Below, in pieces: positions 1-4,762 of a stretch of DNA of 5,586 nt. The DNA comes from Roseiflexaceae bacterium (GTDB taxonomy: Bacteria; Chloroflexota; Chloroflexia; Chloroflexales; Roseiflexaceae): NCBI GenBank assembly GCA_947462525.1, contig CANHPK010000132.1, positions 1 through 5,586 of the forward strand, in the 5' to 3' direction. A program made the position numbers and the translations under genes. Numbering within the stretch: position 1 is the first letter of the stretch; each line of letters starts with the position of its first letter. The notes beneath the pieces were generated by a model. It saw only the letters and a program-made list of their open reading frames with translations, did no database searches and was not told where the DNA came from.

Positions 1-1
1 C

Positions 2-139
2 GATGCATCAATCTCTGCTGCACGTACTGCGCTTGCAGGAGAATCAGACGCAGCGGACGCAGCATTTATTCAACAACAGCTGGATGAGGTGGTTGATTTG
101 CGCAGTGCCGGCAACGATTCCCCTCTCGTACAAGAATAG
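2..139 (+). CDS. C-terminal fragment of an unidentified protein
   Basis: This is an open frame entering from the left edge. It encodes 45 residues beginning DASISAARTALAGE and ending SPLVQE before a TAG stop at 137-139. The peptide is rich in Ala, Asp, Glu and Gln, with a spacing that suggests amphipathic helix (AARTALAG, FIQQQLDEVVDL), so it is probably the helical tail of a longer protein. Such tails occur in many families, including the lid region of Hsp70-like chaperones, but nothing here is diagnostic and I do not assign a family. The biased, acidic composition and the strong hairpin 17 nt past the stop support a real gene end. The other two plus frames are less protein-like at this point. 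Confidence 0.5.
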   Translation, partial: DASISAARTALAGESDAADAAFIQQQLDEVVDLRSAGNDSPLVQE

Positions 140-155
140 ACGCGCATGGCACAAC

Positions 156-195
156 ATCCCCCCACGAAATCACCGTGTGACGTTCGTGGGGGGAT
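156..195. terminator. Bidirectional hairpin between convergent genes
   Basis: A perfect 13-bp inverted repeat has arms at 156-168 and 183-195 (ATCCCCCCACGAA / TTCGTGGGGGGAT). An inner TCAC/GTGA pairing (170-173 with 177-180) extends it to a long hairpin. It lies between the stop of the plus-strand fragment and the stop of the minus-strand gene at 225-938, the usual place for a shared terminator. Neither side has a strong T tract, so factor-independent termination is inferred from structure and position only. Confidence 0.7.
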
Positions 196-224
196 TCGCA
201 TATCTAGACGATGCACGCGTTGGC

Positions 225-938
225 TTATCGGCTACCGTTTTGGAGCACACACACACGAGCGGTACCGCACACCGGCGATCGATTCGACATCACCGCCCAA
301 TCGACATCGAACGTATTGCCAGTAATCAAGTTGTTATGGAACGAAACACCTGCATACCCATAACTCCGACCGGTAATCACATGCGAAGCAACGAGCTTGT
401 TGTTGATCAAGAAGTCGTATCGATTGCCGACCGCGACAACCCGCAAGGTGTTGTACCCACCTTTCAAGACTGCAAAATGGGGTGTAAATGGCTCGATGAA
501 CGTGCAGCTCGATGCTCCACATTTTTCAATCGCATACTCGCCGCTATTTGTGTACTTGAATCGAACGGTGCCGTCCTTCGTCGACCGCACAAAAATCCCG
601 TTGGCACACGTACCACAGCCGGTCCGTCGCATCCGTACTTGAAAATCTTGATTTTCATACTGGGCTTGCGCGAAATAGGCTTGTGAGAATGACTTGTTTG
701 CTGTTGCCACCCCACGCAAAAAGCCTGTCGAGATATTCCAAGAACCACTTGTTGCCACCCAGTTCGTGTTAAACACAGAGAACTGATCAGTAAATCCTGT
801 CGCAAACTTCGCCACACTCTTTGGCTGGGCTGCGACCACATTGGGCTGTTGCGCTTGCATCCCGACAACGAGCAGAAGAATACTCAAAACCAACGCTCTC
901 GTGATGCGGGAAATCAACATTTCAGTTCGTTCAAACAT
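225..938 (-). CDS. Secreted LamG-like (concanavalin-fold) protein with paired cysteines
   Basis: The product has 237 residues. Residues 1-30 form a signal peptide: charged start (MFERTEMLISRITR), then a hydrophobic core ALVLSILLLVVG, with cleavage likely around AQA/AAQ at 28-37. The protein is therefore probably exported, and lacks an obvious C-terminal anchor. The body (about 45-216) reads as alternating short beta strands and Gly/Asn turns, like concanavalin A-type sandwich domains (LamG or family-16-like). Visible blocks are GSWNISTGFLRG, RMRRTGCGTCANG, FKYTNSG, GGYNTLRVVAVGNRYDFLINNKLVA and the closing FDVDWAV. Six cysteines (108, 111, 140, 145, 224, 230) fall in three close pairs, suggesting disulfides outside the cell. 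No catalytic site was recognised; carbohydrate or surface binding is only an inference. The ATG at 938 is preceded by GAGGT about 6 nt upstream. It is a paralogue of the gene at 2737-3378 and is transcribed away from the 1182 operon. Confidence 0.8.
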   Translation of the reverse strand: MFERTEMLISRITRALVLSILLLVVGMQAQQPNVVAAQPKSVAKFATGFTDQFSVFNTNWVATSGSWNISTGFLRGVATANKSFSQAYFAQAQYENQDFQVRMRRTGCGTCANGIFVRSTKDGTVRFKYTNSGEYAIEKCGASSCTFIEPFTPHFAVLKGGYNTLRVVAVGNRYDFLINNKLVASHVITGRSYGYAGVSFHNNLITGNTFDVDWAVMSNRSPVCGTARVCVLQNGSR

Positions 939-979
939 GCGCTACCTCACGTCTGCTGTACTCATCAATAACTAGAAAA

Positions 980-1008
980 ATTATACATGACGAGCTGTGA
1001 TTGCGGAA
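980..1008 (-). promoter_or_regulatory. Candidate promoter of the secreted gene at 225-938
   Basis: On the minus strand there is an exact TATAAT at 985-980, with a poor -35 (TTCCGC, 1008-1003) at 17-bp spacing. Transcription would start near 973, giving a leader of about 35 nt that includes the GAGGT ribosome site. The 939-1181 region between the divergent genes otherwise shows only a short CA run (1020-1030) and the plus-strand promoter at 1147-1175. Confidence 0.45.
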
Positions 1009-1146
1009 TTTCGTGCCTCCACACACACACGTACGCCGCACTGCAGATGTCAAGAACACCTCTTCACACACGCGTCGATGTAGTTCCTACCATCAGCGCT
1101 GTTGCACCTCTCATCGAAGCACAAGCAAACTATTTATTCATGCACC

Positions 1147-1175
1147 TTGACACGACAGTTTTTTGATATTATATT
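1147..1175 (+). promoter_or_regulatory. Near-consensus sigma70-type promoter, probably leaderless
   Basis: A perfect -35 TTGACA (1147-1152) and a -10 TATATT (1170-1175, one mismatch) are separated by exactly 17 bp. The expected start point (6-8 nt after the -10) falls at 1182-1183, on or next to the ATG at 1182. No Shine-Dalgarno sequence lies between the -10 and the ATG. A TTGAT direct repeat (1163-1167 and 1174-1178, 11 bp apart) overlaps the -10 and could be an operator. Confidence 0.75.
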
Positions 1176-1181
1176 GATGTC

Positions 1182-1640
1182 ATGAAAACATCACACTTCA
1201 CCAATCAATTCACCCAGGACTTACAGCGACTGGCCACCCTCGGCGGCCCCGAGCTGGAGTCTGCCGCAGAAAGGCTCGGAGCACTGATGATTCCCATTTT
1301 GCAGCAGCGCATGTTGGAGCAGTTTGGCACATTGGTCACCGAGTTTAACCAATTGCGCAACCGCGAGGAGCTCGAGCTCCGTGTGCACGCAGACAGCATT
1401 CACCTGGTTGGAACGGTCAACGACACAGCACCGACGAGCGAGACAATCGGCGACTTGGATGCGCGCTTTGCACTGCGCCTGCCATCGGACCTGAAGGACC
1501 GCATCGACACCCTGGCTTCGTCTGAGGGTATGTCGACCAACAGCTGGGTGGTGCGCACCCTCAGCCATGCGACGAGTACGCATCCTGCGCACAGACAATC
1601 ACCATTCGGTCAGACCCTCCGCGGGCGTGGCCGGAGCTAA
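1182..1640 (+). CDS. Ribbon-helix-helix (Arc/HicB-like) DNA-binding protein
   Basis: The product has 152 residues. Residues 95-130 match a ribbon-helix-helix fold: a beta strand RFALRL (95-100), then PSDLKDRIDTLASSEG as helix A and MSTNSWVVRTLSHA as helix B. This is the pattern of Arc/CopG and HicB-type antitoxin domains. Such proteins dimerise and insert the paired strand into the DNA major groove, often repressing their own promoter. The N-terminal 90 residues are not a HicB fold I recognise: a helical segment (ESAAERLGALMIPILQQRMLEQFGTLVTEFNQL, 26-58) is followed by a short strand-like part. The tail is basic (RGRGRS). No toxin gene is adjacent. The partner, starting 9 nt after the stop, is a beta-repeat protein, so this is more likely an operon regulator than half of a toxin-antitoxin pair. 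The ATG at 1182 is chosen because the strong promoter ends just before it; the next in-frame ATG (codon 36) would cut the helical part. Confidence 0.8.
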   Translation: MKTSHFTNQFTQDLQRLATLGGPELESAAERLGALMIPILQQRMLEQFGTLVTEFNQLRNREELELRVHADSIHLVGTVNDTAPTSETIGDLDARFALRLPSDLKDRIDTLASSEGMSTNSWVVRTLSHATSTHPAHRQSPFGQTLRGRGRS

Positions 1641-1649
1641 AGGAACACT

Positions 1650-2435
1650 ATGAACATCTTTGACAAAATCTTTGGCACGCACGATGCACCGCCGACCACT
1701 CCCGCACTCACCTATCAGACAGAGGGGCCGGTCACGGCGAACCTCACGGTAATCCATGGCGATGTGCACATCCATACCCACGATGCACCGACGATTCTGG
1801 TGACATTCTCGAAGGTGCGTGGCGATACGGTCCTCGCACCAGACGGTCCAGGCTGGGGGTTCGACGGTGCGCGCGGGGTATTGCGCATTGATGCAAACGC
1901 CATGCCGTCGCGCGAGCTCAAAGTGTCGGGTATCGATGTGTTTTTGCCGGCAGAAAGTAGTGTGACGCTGAACGCAACCGGCGGCGACTGTACACTGGTC
2001 GGTCGCTTTGCTCGTCTGGATCTCACGACCACGGGCGGCGACGTCGACACGTCAGATGCAATCGCGCAGCGGTGTCGTATCCACAGCGCGGGCGGCGACA
2101 TCGAAGCCGTCATCGCTGGTGAAGGCGACGTACATACCGCCGGGGGCGACATCGAACTGTCAATTACTGCGCAGTCGACCGTCAGTGCACATTCTGCAGG
2201 CGGTGATATTTCGATCGACGTCCACGCCCCCTGCGTGATTACTGCCAACACGATGGCAGGCGACATCGAAGTCGCCGTTGATCGGGGGTACGAGACCGAG
2301 GTCGATGCGTCTACGACCGTCGGCGAAATCAAAAGCGATATTGCGTTCCATACTTCGGGGGATGCCGGTGAACCAGCTGCCGTGCGCCTCACCCTGACGA
2401 CCACCGCCGGCGATATCGAGATCAAACAGCGCTGA
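1650..2435 (+). CDS. DUF4097-type beta-repeat protein ('putative adhesin' family)
   Basis: The product has 261 residues. From about residue 95 it is built of tandem beta repeats of about 17-21 residues, each turning on a small-residue G-D/E motif. These are at TGGDC (110-114), TGGDV (128-132), AGGDI (147-151 and 164-168), AGGDI (183-187), MAGDI (202-206), VGEI (224-227) and AGDI (253-256), with alternating hydrophobic residues between. This is the signature of DUF4097-like right-handed beta-helix or roll proteins. An N-terminal half-domain (20-100) has a related IHGDVHI element. There is no signal peptide: the start MNIFDKIFG is a short amphipathic stretch that could touch a membrane. The family name 'adhesin' is therefore doubtful here and a cytoplasmic scaffold or binding role is as likely. 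Translation starts at ATG 1650 behind AAAGGA with 5-nt spacing, 9 nt after the upstream RHH gene, so the two are co-transcribed. Function is unknown. Confidence 0.8.
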   Translation: MNIFDKIFGTHDAPPTTPALTYQTEGPVTANLTVIHGDVHIHTHDAPTILVTFSKVRGDTVLAPDGPGWGFDGARGVLRIDANAMPSRELKVSGIDVFLPAESSVTLNATGGDCTLVGRFARLDLTTTGGDVDTSDAIAQRCRIHSAGGDIEAVIAGEGDVHTAGGDIELSITAQSTVSAHSAGGDISIDVHAPCVITANTMAGDIEVAVDRGYETEVDASTTVGEIKSDIAFHTSGDAGEPAAVRLTLTTTAGDIEIKQR

Positions 2436-2441
2436 CAACAA

Positions 2442-2477
2442 ATCAAGCGGGGCGTATTGCGATACGCCCCGCTTGAT
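2442..2477 (+). terminator. 16-bp perfect hairpin ending the RHH/beta-repeat operon
   Basis: Arms at 2442-2457 and 2462-2477 (ATCAAGCGGGGCGTAT and its exact complement) enclose the 4-nt loop TGCG. The hairpin begins 7 nt after the TGA of the beta-repeat gene. The very stable stem and position indicate transcription termination, although no T run follows. Confidence 0.8.
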
Positions 2478-2486
2478 CGAATATGT

Positions 2487-2511
2487 GGGCGAGGTGTATC
2501 TTGTTCGCTCC
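2487..2511. repeat. Decayed copy of the GGGCGAGG palindrome
   Basis: GGGCGAGGTGTA starts exactly like the palindromes at 2552 and 4934, but the right half has decayed (TCTTGTTCGCTCC instead of CCTCGCCC). This indicates an old member of the same repeat family. Confidence 0.5.
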
Positions 2512-2551
2512 GTTATATGAATATCATGATATCGCGATGTCGTGTAATGAC

Positions 2552-2571
2552 GGGCGAGGTATACCTCGCCC
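2552..2571. repeat. Perfect 20-bp intergenic palindrome
   Basis: GGGCGAGGTATACCTCGCCC is its own exact reverse complement. The same core, with small changes, recurs five times in the array at 4763-4953, so this is a solitary member of a REP-like intergenic repeat family. Confidence 0.85.
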
Positions 2572-2736
2572 CTAAGCGCTCGCACCGTCAAATCCCACAC
2601 AGTGGTGCGGTGTCTTGGATTGATCAATAATATATTGAATACACTAAGTTTCAAAAATACTAAGAGGGTTCTCTAACCTATGCATCTCTTTGCAATCTCA
2701 GTAGAAACATGCTTTGGAAAACATTGATTTTTGCAA

Positions 2737-3378
2737 TCATCTCAGAACAGCCCAATCGACATCGATAAAGTTGCCACTGGGTGTTTGTGAATAATGCTCA
2801 ATACCAACAACACCCGAAGACAACCCAGATTTGAGAATGTATGCTACTAACCGATTATTAATGTAGAACCAGTAGTTGTTCCCTGCAGTTGATACACGCA
2901 GTACATTAAATCCGCCTCTGCTAATTGCAGAGGAACGAGACCAGTCTCGCCAAACTTTCCAGTCAGACCCAAATCGCGCCATAACATAAAAATATCCGCT
3001 GTTAGTGTAACCGAAATATCCTGATTTAGAGCCTATGTCTCTGAATTTTATAGAATTCGAACAGTCTGCGCATCCTACTCTTCGCATGCGAACCTGATAT
3101 TCAAAATTCGTGTACCCTGCTCTATACCAAACTTCTCCACTATCATCATACATTCCATAGCCTCGAAGAAATCCGCTTCCATATGCCCAGCTTCCATTTC
3201 CTACTGTCCAATTCCTTGGATAGTATGTAAACTGTTCATTAAACACGTTCGCAGACCCCGCCCATGCCACCCCTTCCGCTTTTGCTGTCTGCGACGACAT
3301 CGGCACAAAGAAGCTACACACAACCAATGCGGTGAAAAGCAAAATCTTTAGGTACTGTACTGTGCAGAGTTGTTTCAT
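2737..3378 (-). CDS. Secreted LamG-like protein, AT-rich paralogue of the 225-938 gene
   Basis: The product has 213 residues. The N-terminus MKQLCTVQYLKILLFTALVVCSFFVPMSSQTAKAEG is a signal peptide with cleavage likely near AKA (32-34). The mature part repeats the block order of the 225-938 product: GSWAYGSGFLRG (62-73), RMRRVGCADCSN (98-109), FGYTNSG (122-128), GGFNVLRVSTAGNNYWFYINNRLVA (145-169) and DVDWAV (206-211). It ends right after this last block, lacking the short Cys-containing tail of its paralogue. Only the CxxC pair (103, 106) is shared; the other Cys pairs are absent. This is consistent with an exported beta-sandwich binding domain; no catalytic residues were recognised. The ATG at 3378 has an excellent AAAAAGGAG ribosome site 5 nt upstream. 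The gene is visibly more AT-rich than the flanking operon and toxin-antitoxin genes, suggesting separate acquisition or fast drift. Confidence 0.8.
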   Translation of the reverse strand: MKQLCTVQYLKILLFTALVVCSFFVPMSSQTAKAEGVAWAGSANVFNEQFTYYPRNWTVGNGSWAYGSGFLRGYGMYDDSGEVWYRAGYTNFEYQVRMRRVGCADCSNSIKFRDIGSKSGYFGYTNSGYFYVMARFGSDWKVWRDWSRSSAISRGGFNVLRVSTAGNNYWFYINNRLVAYILKSGLSSGVVGIEHYSQTPSGNFIDVDWAVLR

Positions 3379-3412
3379 GATGACTCCTTTTTCTAAGACA
3401 CAGCATACAACG

Positions 3413-3455
3413 TTTTACGTTAAATTGATAGTAGTACGTAAAAATGTAATGTCAG
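3413..3455 (-). promoter_or_regulatory. Candidate promoter and inverted repeat upstream of the 2737-3378 gene
   Basis: On the minus strand CTGACA (3455-3450) and TACTAT (3433-3428) are 16 bp apart, a moderate sigma70-type match that would start transcription near 3421. The arms TTTTACGT (3413-3420) and ACGTAAAA (3436-3443) form an 8-bp inverted repeat spanning the -10. A second small one, AACGT/ACGTT, lies at 3409-3421. Either could be an operator. Another possible -10 is TATGCT at 3407-3402. Confidence 0.4.
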
Positions 3456-3539
3456 ACTCTTTGCTTAATTCGAAGCGGGGCTTTTATCTGCGCTCTCTAT
3501 TCCTCAGCGGCTCTGTGTGATCGCTCCCCCGATGAACCA

Positions 3540-3974
3540 TCACAACACCACGACATCCACCCCATACTGTGCATAGTGGAGCATGCCGCGGTCGAGCGTC
3601 ACGATGGGCACACCGGCGTGGCGCGCAACAGCACACAAATAGGCATCCATCCAGCGGTTGGGAGCTGGGTGCGGGTGGGCAGCCAGATCGCGCCACGTCA
3701 CAAACAGCTCGGCTGGTTCGAGCAGGTTGCGCACCTTGGGTGATTGGGTGATGCGCACCAGGTAGTCAAACGCTGCGGTGTTGCTGATTGGTTCGAGCGC
3801 GTACACACGATGGATACTCGGTTGCGTCAGCAAACGCAGCACACTGATACGAACGCTTTGCGACAACAACACATATCCTGTTCCAGCGACACTATCGTAG
3901 TGTGAGAGCGCTCGTTCGTGATGAACATGCCGCGGAATGAGCATCGCCACCCACATGTTAGCGTCGTATAGCAT
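3540..3974 (-). CDS. vapC: PIN-domain ribonuclease toxin, VapC type
   Basis: The product has 144 residues, a normal length for the VapC subfamily related to the mycobacterial PIN proteins. The start MLYDANMWVAML carries the first catalytic Asp (D4). The block VRISVLRLLTQP (41-52) matches the second conserved helix, and WMDAYLCAVARHAGVPIVTLDRGM (108-131) supplies D110 and D128. PIN toxins cut RNA, often tRNA or rRNA, using Mg2+ held by an acidic cluster. The residue that usually contributes the second acidic position (TE/TQ before LG.LRL) seems to be Arg42, and no Asp or Glu occurs in 35-50, so activity may be altered. The ATG at 3974 lies inside the antitoxin gene (17-nt overlap), with only a weak GAAAG ribosome site, implying translational coupling behind the antitoxin. 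Confidence 0.85.
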   Translation of the reverse strand: MLYDANMWVAMLIPRHVHHERALSHYDSVAGTGYVLLSQSVRISVLRLLTQPSIHRVYALEPISNTAAFDYLVRITQSPKVRNLLEPAELFVTWRDLAAHPHPAPNRWMDAYLCAVARHAGVPIVTLDRGMLHYAQYGVDVVVL

Positions 3975-4260
3975 TCAGATATCTTTCGTAGTCCAGTTCG
4001 GTGAGCGCGTTGTTGATAAACTCGATGGTCTCTTCACCCGTCATCGTGCACGGCGGCGAGCCTGGGATGCTCCGAATAATCGGCAAGCCCCACGGTGCCA
4101 TCTCGATATCGGTCGCTGTCGGTTCCGGCGTAGCGTCACTCGGGTACAACCCGTCGGTCAAATACGCCGCTACCAACTCGCGCACGGTGCGTTGTTCTTG
4201 GGCAGCCCGGATTTTGATTGCTTTGATGAGCTCTGCGGGCAGATCGATGGTCATTTTCAT
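3958..4260 (-). CDS. vapB: VapB-type antitoxin, copy 1 (partner of the intact toxin)
   Basis: The product has 100 residues. The N-terminus MKMTIDLPAELIKAIKIRAAQEQRTVRELVAAYLTDGL is a ribbon-helix-helix domain: strand 2-7, helices about 9-21 and 24-36. It should dimerise, bind the operator and repress the operon. The linker (40-56) is Pro/Thr-rich, and the C-terminal part ending TELDYERYLNAIRR would wrap and block the toxin. The stop overlaps the toxin start by 17 nt. The start ATG (4260) has AGGAGG at 4273-4268, 7 nt upstream; an alternative ATG two codons later is less well spaced. It has its own promoter inside the end of the upstream toxin remnant. Confidence 0.85.
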   Translation of the reverse strand: MKMTIDLPAELIKAIKIRAAQEQRTVRELVAAYLTDGLYPSDATPEPTATDIEMAPWGLPIIRSIPGSPPCTMTGEETIEFINNALTELDYERYLNAIRR

Positions 4261-4278
4261 GGTGCGTCCTCCTCCACA

Positions 4279-4296
4279 TTGCCAAAATTATAGCAA
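4279..4296 (-). promoter_or_regulatory. vapB copy 1 promoter with palindromic candidate operator
   Basis: On the minus strand TTGCTATAATTTTGGCAA holds an exact TATAAT (4292-4287) preceded by TGC, an extended -10. The whole 18-mer is an imperfect palindrome (TTGCTATAA against TTGCCAAAA) and is repeated unchanged in front of antitoxin copy 2. No convincing -35 exists, because the tetranucleotide tract occupies that position. The expected leader is about 20 nt. Autorepression by VapB-VapC is inferred. Confidence 0.65.
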
Positions 4297-4389
4297 AAAA
4301 GGAAGGAAGGAAGGAAGCTTGCATCCAGCAAATTTAGTGCCGTACTGCGCGACCAACAGCGCCACCCACACGTTAGCGTCGTATAGCAT
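4288..4389 (-). pseudogene. VapC toxin remnant with most of the PIN domain deleted
   Basis: A 33-codon frame starts at ATG 4389, overlapping antitoxin copy 2 by 17 nt exactly as in the intact pair. It reads MLYDANVWVALL, nearly the same as the intact toxin's MLYDANMWVAML, then VAQYGTKFAGCKLPSFLPFLL and a TAA. The AQYG may correspond to AQYG near the intact toxin's C-terminus (residues 135-138), which would mean an internal deletion of about 120 residues. The tail reads through the GGAA repeat. Two of the catalytic Asp residues (equivalents of D110 and D128) are gone. The TAA lies inside the -10 box of the downstream antitoxin promoter. It cannot be an active nuclease, but a short expressed peptide is possible. 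Confidence 0.75.
4301..4316. repeat. GGAA tetranucleotide repeat (4 units)
   Basis: Four perfect GGAA units follow an A run. They sit where the -35 of the copy 1 antitoxin promoter would be. The matching place before copy 2 has only GCAAGGAAGGAAGCAA (4721-4736), so the number of units differs between the copies. Confidence 0.8.
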
Positions 4390-4717
4390 TCTCGTATCTT
4401 TCGTAATCTAGCTCAGTCAACGAGGTATTGACGAACTCAATCCACTCTTCACCCGTCATCGTGCACGGCGGTGATCCCGGAATGCTCCGAATAATCGGCA
4501 AGCCCCACGGCGCCATCTCGATATCGGTCGCTGTCGGTGCCGGCGACGGCGCAGCGTCACTCGGATACAACCCGTCGGTCAGATACGCCGCAACCAGTTC
4601 ACGCACGGTGCGTTGCTCTTGGGCAGCCCGGATTTTGATGGCTTTGATAAGCTCTTCGGGCAGATCGATGGTCATTTTCATGGGTCGTCCTCCTTCACGT
4701 TGCCAAAATTATAGCAA
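4361..4717. repeat. Tandem duplication of the vapB unit, copy 2
   Basis: This is the second copy of the 3946-4296 unit, about 415 bases away and in the same orientation. Homology appears to continue weakly past the promoter, where both flanks share GCAAGCTT next to GGAA/GCAA units. Confidence 0.85.
4373..4681 (-). CDS. vapB: VapB-type antitoxin, copy 2 (orphan after toxin loss)
   Basis: The product has 102 residues and in a hand alignment differs from copy 1 at 8 positions plus a two-residue insertion in the Pro/Thr linker. The ribbon-helix-helix half is almost unchanged (only A9E in the first 43 residues). Five of the eight changes (T78W, I82V, N84T, A85S, L95E by copy 1 numbering) lie in the C-terminal toxin-binding part. 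AGGAGG at 4694-4689 is 7 nt before the ATG. The frame is intact with no decay, although the toxin that followed it is reduced to a 33-codon remnant. It may still bind the shared operator, and may or may not neutralise the remaining toxin. Confidence 0.85.
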   Translation of the reverse strand: MKMTIDLPEELIKAIKIRAAQEQRTVRELVAAYLTDGLYPSDAAPSPAPTATDIEMAPWGLPIIRSIPGSPPCTMTGEEWIEFVNTSLTELDYERYENAIRR

Positions 4718-4736
4718 TGAGCAAGGAAGGAAGCAA
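4700..4736 (-). promoter_or_regulatory. vapB copy 2 promoter with palindromic candidate operator
   Basis: The 18-mer palindrome at 4700-4717 is identical to that at 4279-4296 and contains extended -10 TGCTATAAT (TATAAT at 4713-4708). Unlike copy 1, a partial -35 TTGCTT (4736-4731) is present at 17-bp spacing. The leader would be about 20 nt. Confidence 0.7.
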
Positions 4737-4744
4737 GCTTGCTT
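4731..4744. repeat. 14-bp palindrome upstream of vapB copy 2
   Basis: AAGCAAGCTTGCTT is a perfect palindrome that includes the -35 TTGCTT of the antitoxin promoter. The corresponding place before copy 1 keeps only AAGCTT. Confidence 0.6.
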
Positions 4745-4762
4745 GCTGCATACAAAAGAAAT

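Larger units (their letters stand above)
2436..2736. other. Palindrome-rich intergenic region between convergent genes
   Basis: About 300 bases lie between the ends of the beta-repeat operon and the second secreted gene, with no plausible gene. From left to right they hold the 2442-2477 terminator, a decayed palindrome (2487-2511), a 12-bp palindrome ATATCATGATAT (2521-2532), a perfect 20-bp palindrome (2552-2571) and a small hairpin CGCACC/GGTGCG (2581-2586 with 2604-2609). An AT-rich stretch to 2736 follows, where I see no clear terminator for the minus-strand gene. A minus-strand frame running through here and into the beta-repeat gene is a shadow. Confidence 0.7.
3946..4296. repeat. Tandem duplication of the vapB unit, copy 1
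   Basis: This segment, from the first codons of the toxin through the antitoxin to the promoter palindrome, is repeated at 4361-4717. The two are nearly identical in DNA, and the only length change I see is 6 nt in the linker. The sharp left boundary at GCCACCCACA marks where the second toxin has been lost. Confidence 0.85.

Noticed and set aside
3..686. Plus-strand 227-codon open frame
   Set aside because: It runs antisense through the secreted gene at 225-938 and across the terminator hairpin. The translation is low in protein-like pattern, and the competing frame has a signal peptide and a paralogue.
1182..1640. Calling the RHH gene a HicB antitoxin of a toxin-antitoxin pair
   Set aside because: No HicA-like or other small toxin gene is adjacent on either side, and the N-terminal part lacks a recognisable HicB core. 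Only the RHH domain is supported.
1715..2446. Long minus-strand open frame opposite the beta-repeat gene
   Set aside because: It is a shadow caused by the repetitive, GC-rich codons of the plus-strand gene. It would start inside the terminator and is full of Ser/Pro/Val without domain structure.
2160..2654. Minus-strand 164-codon frame across the intergenic palindromes
   Set aside because: It spans the operon terminator and the 20-bp palindrome and then overlaps the beta-repeat gene. It has no ribosome site that I trust.
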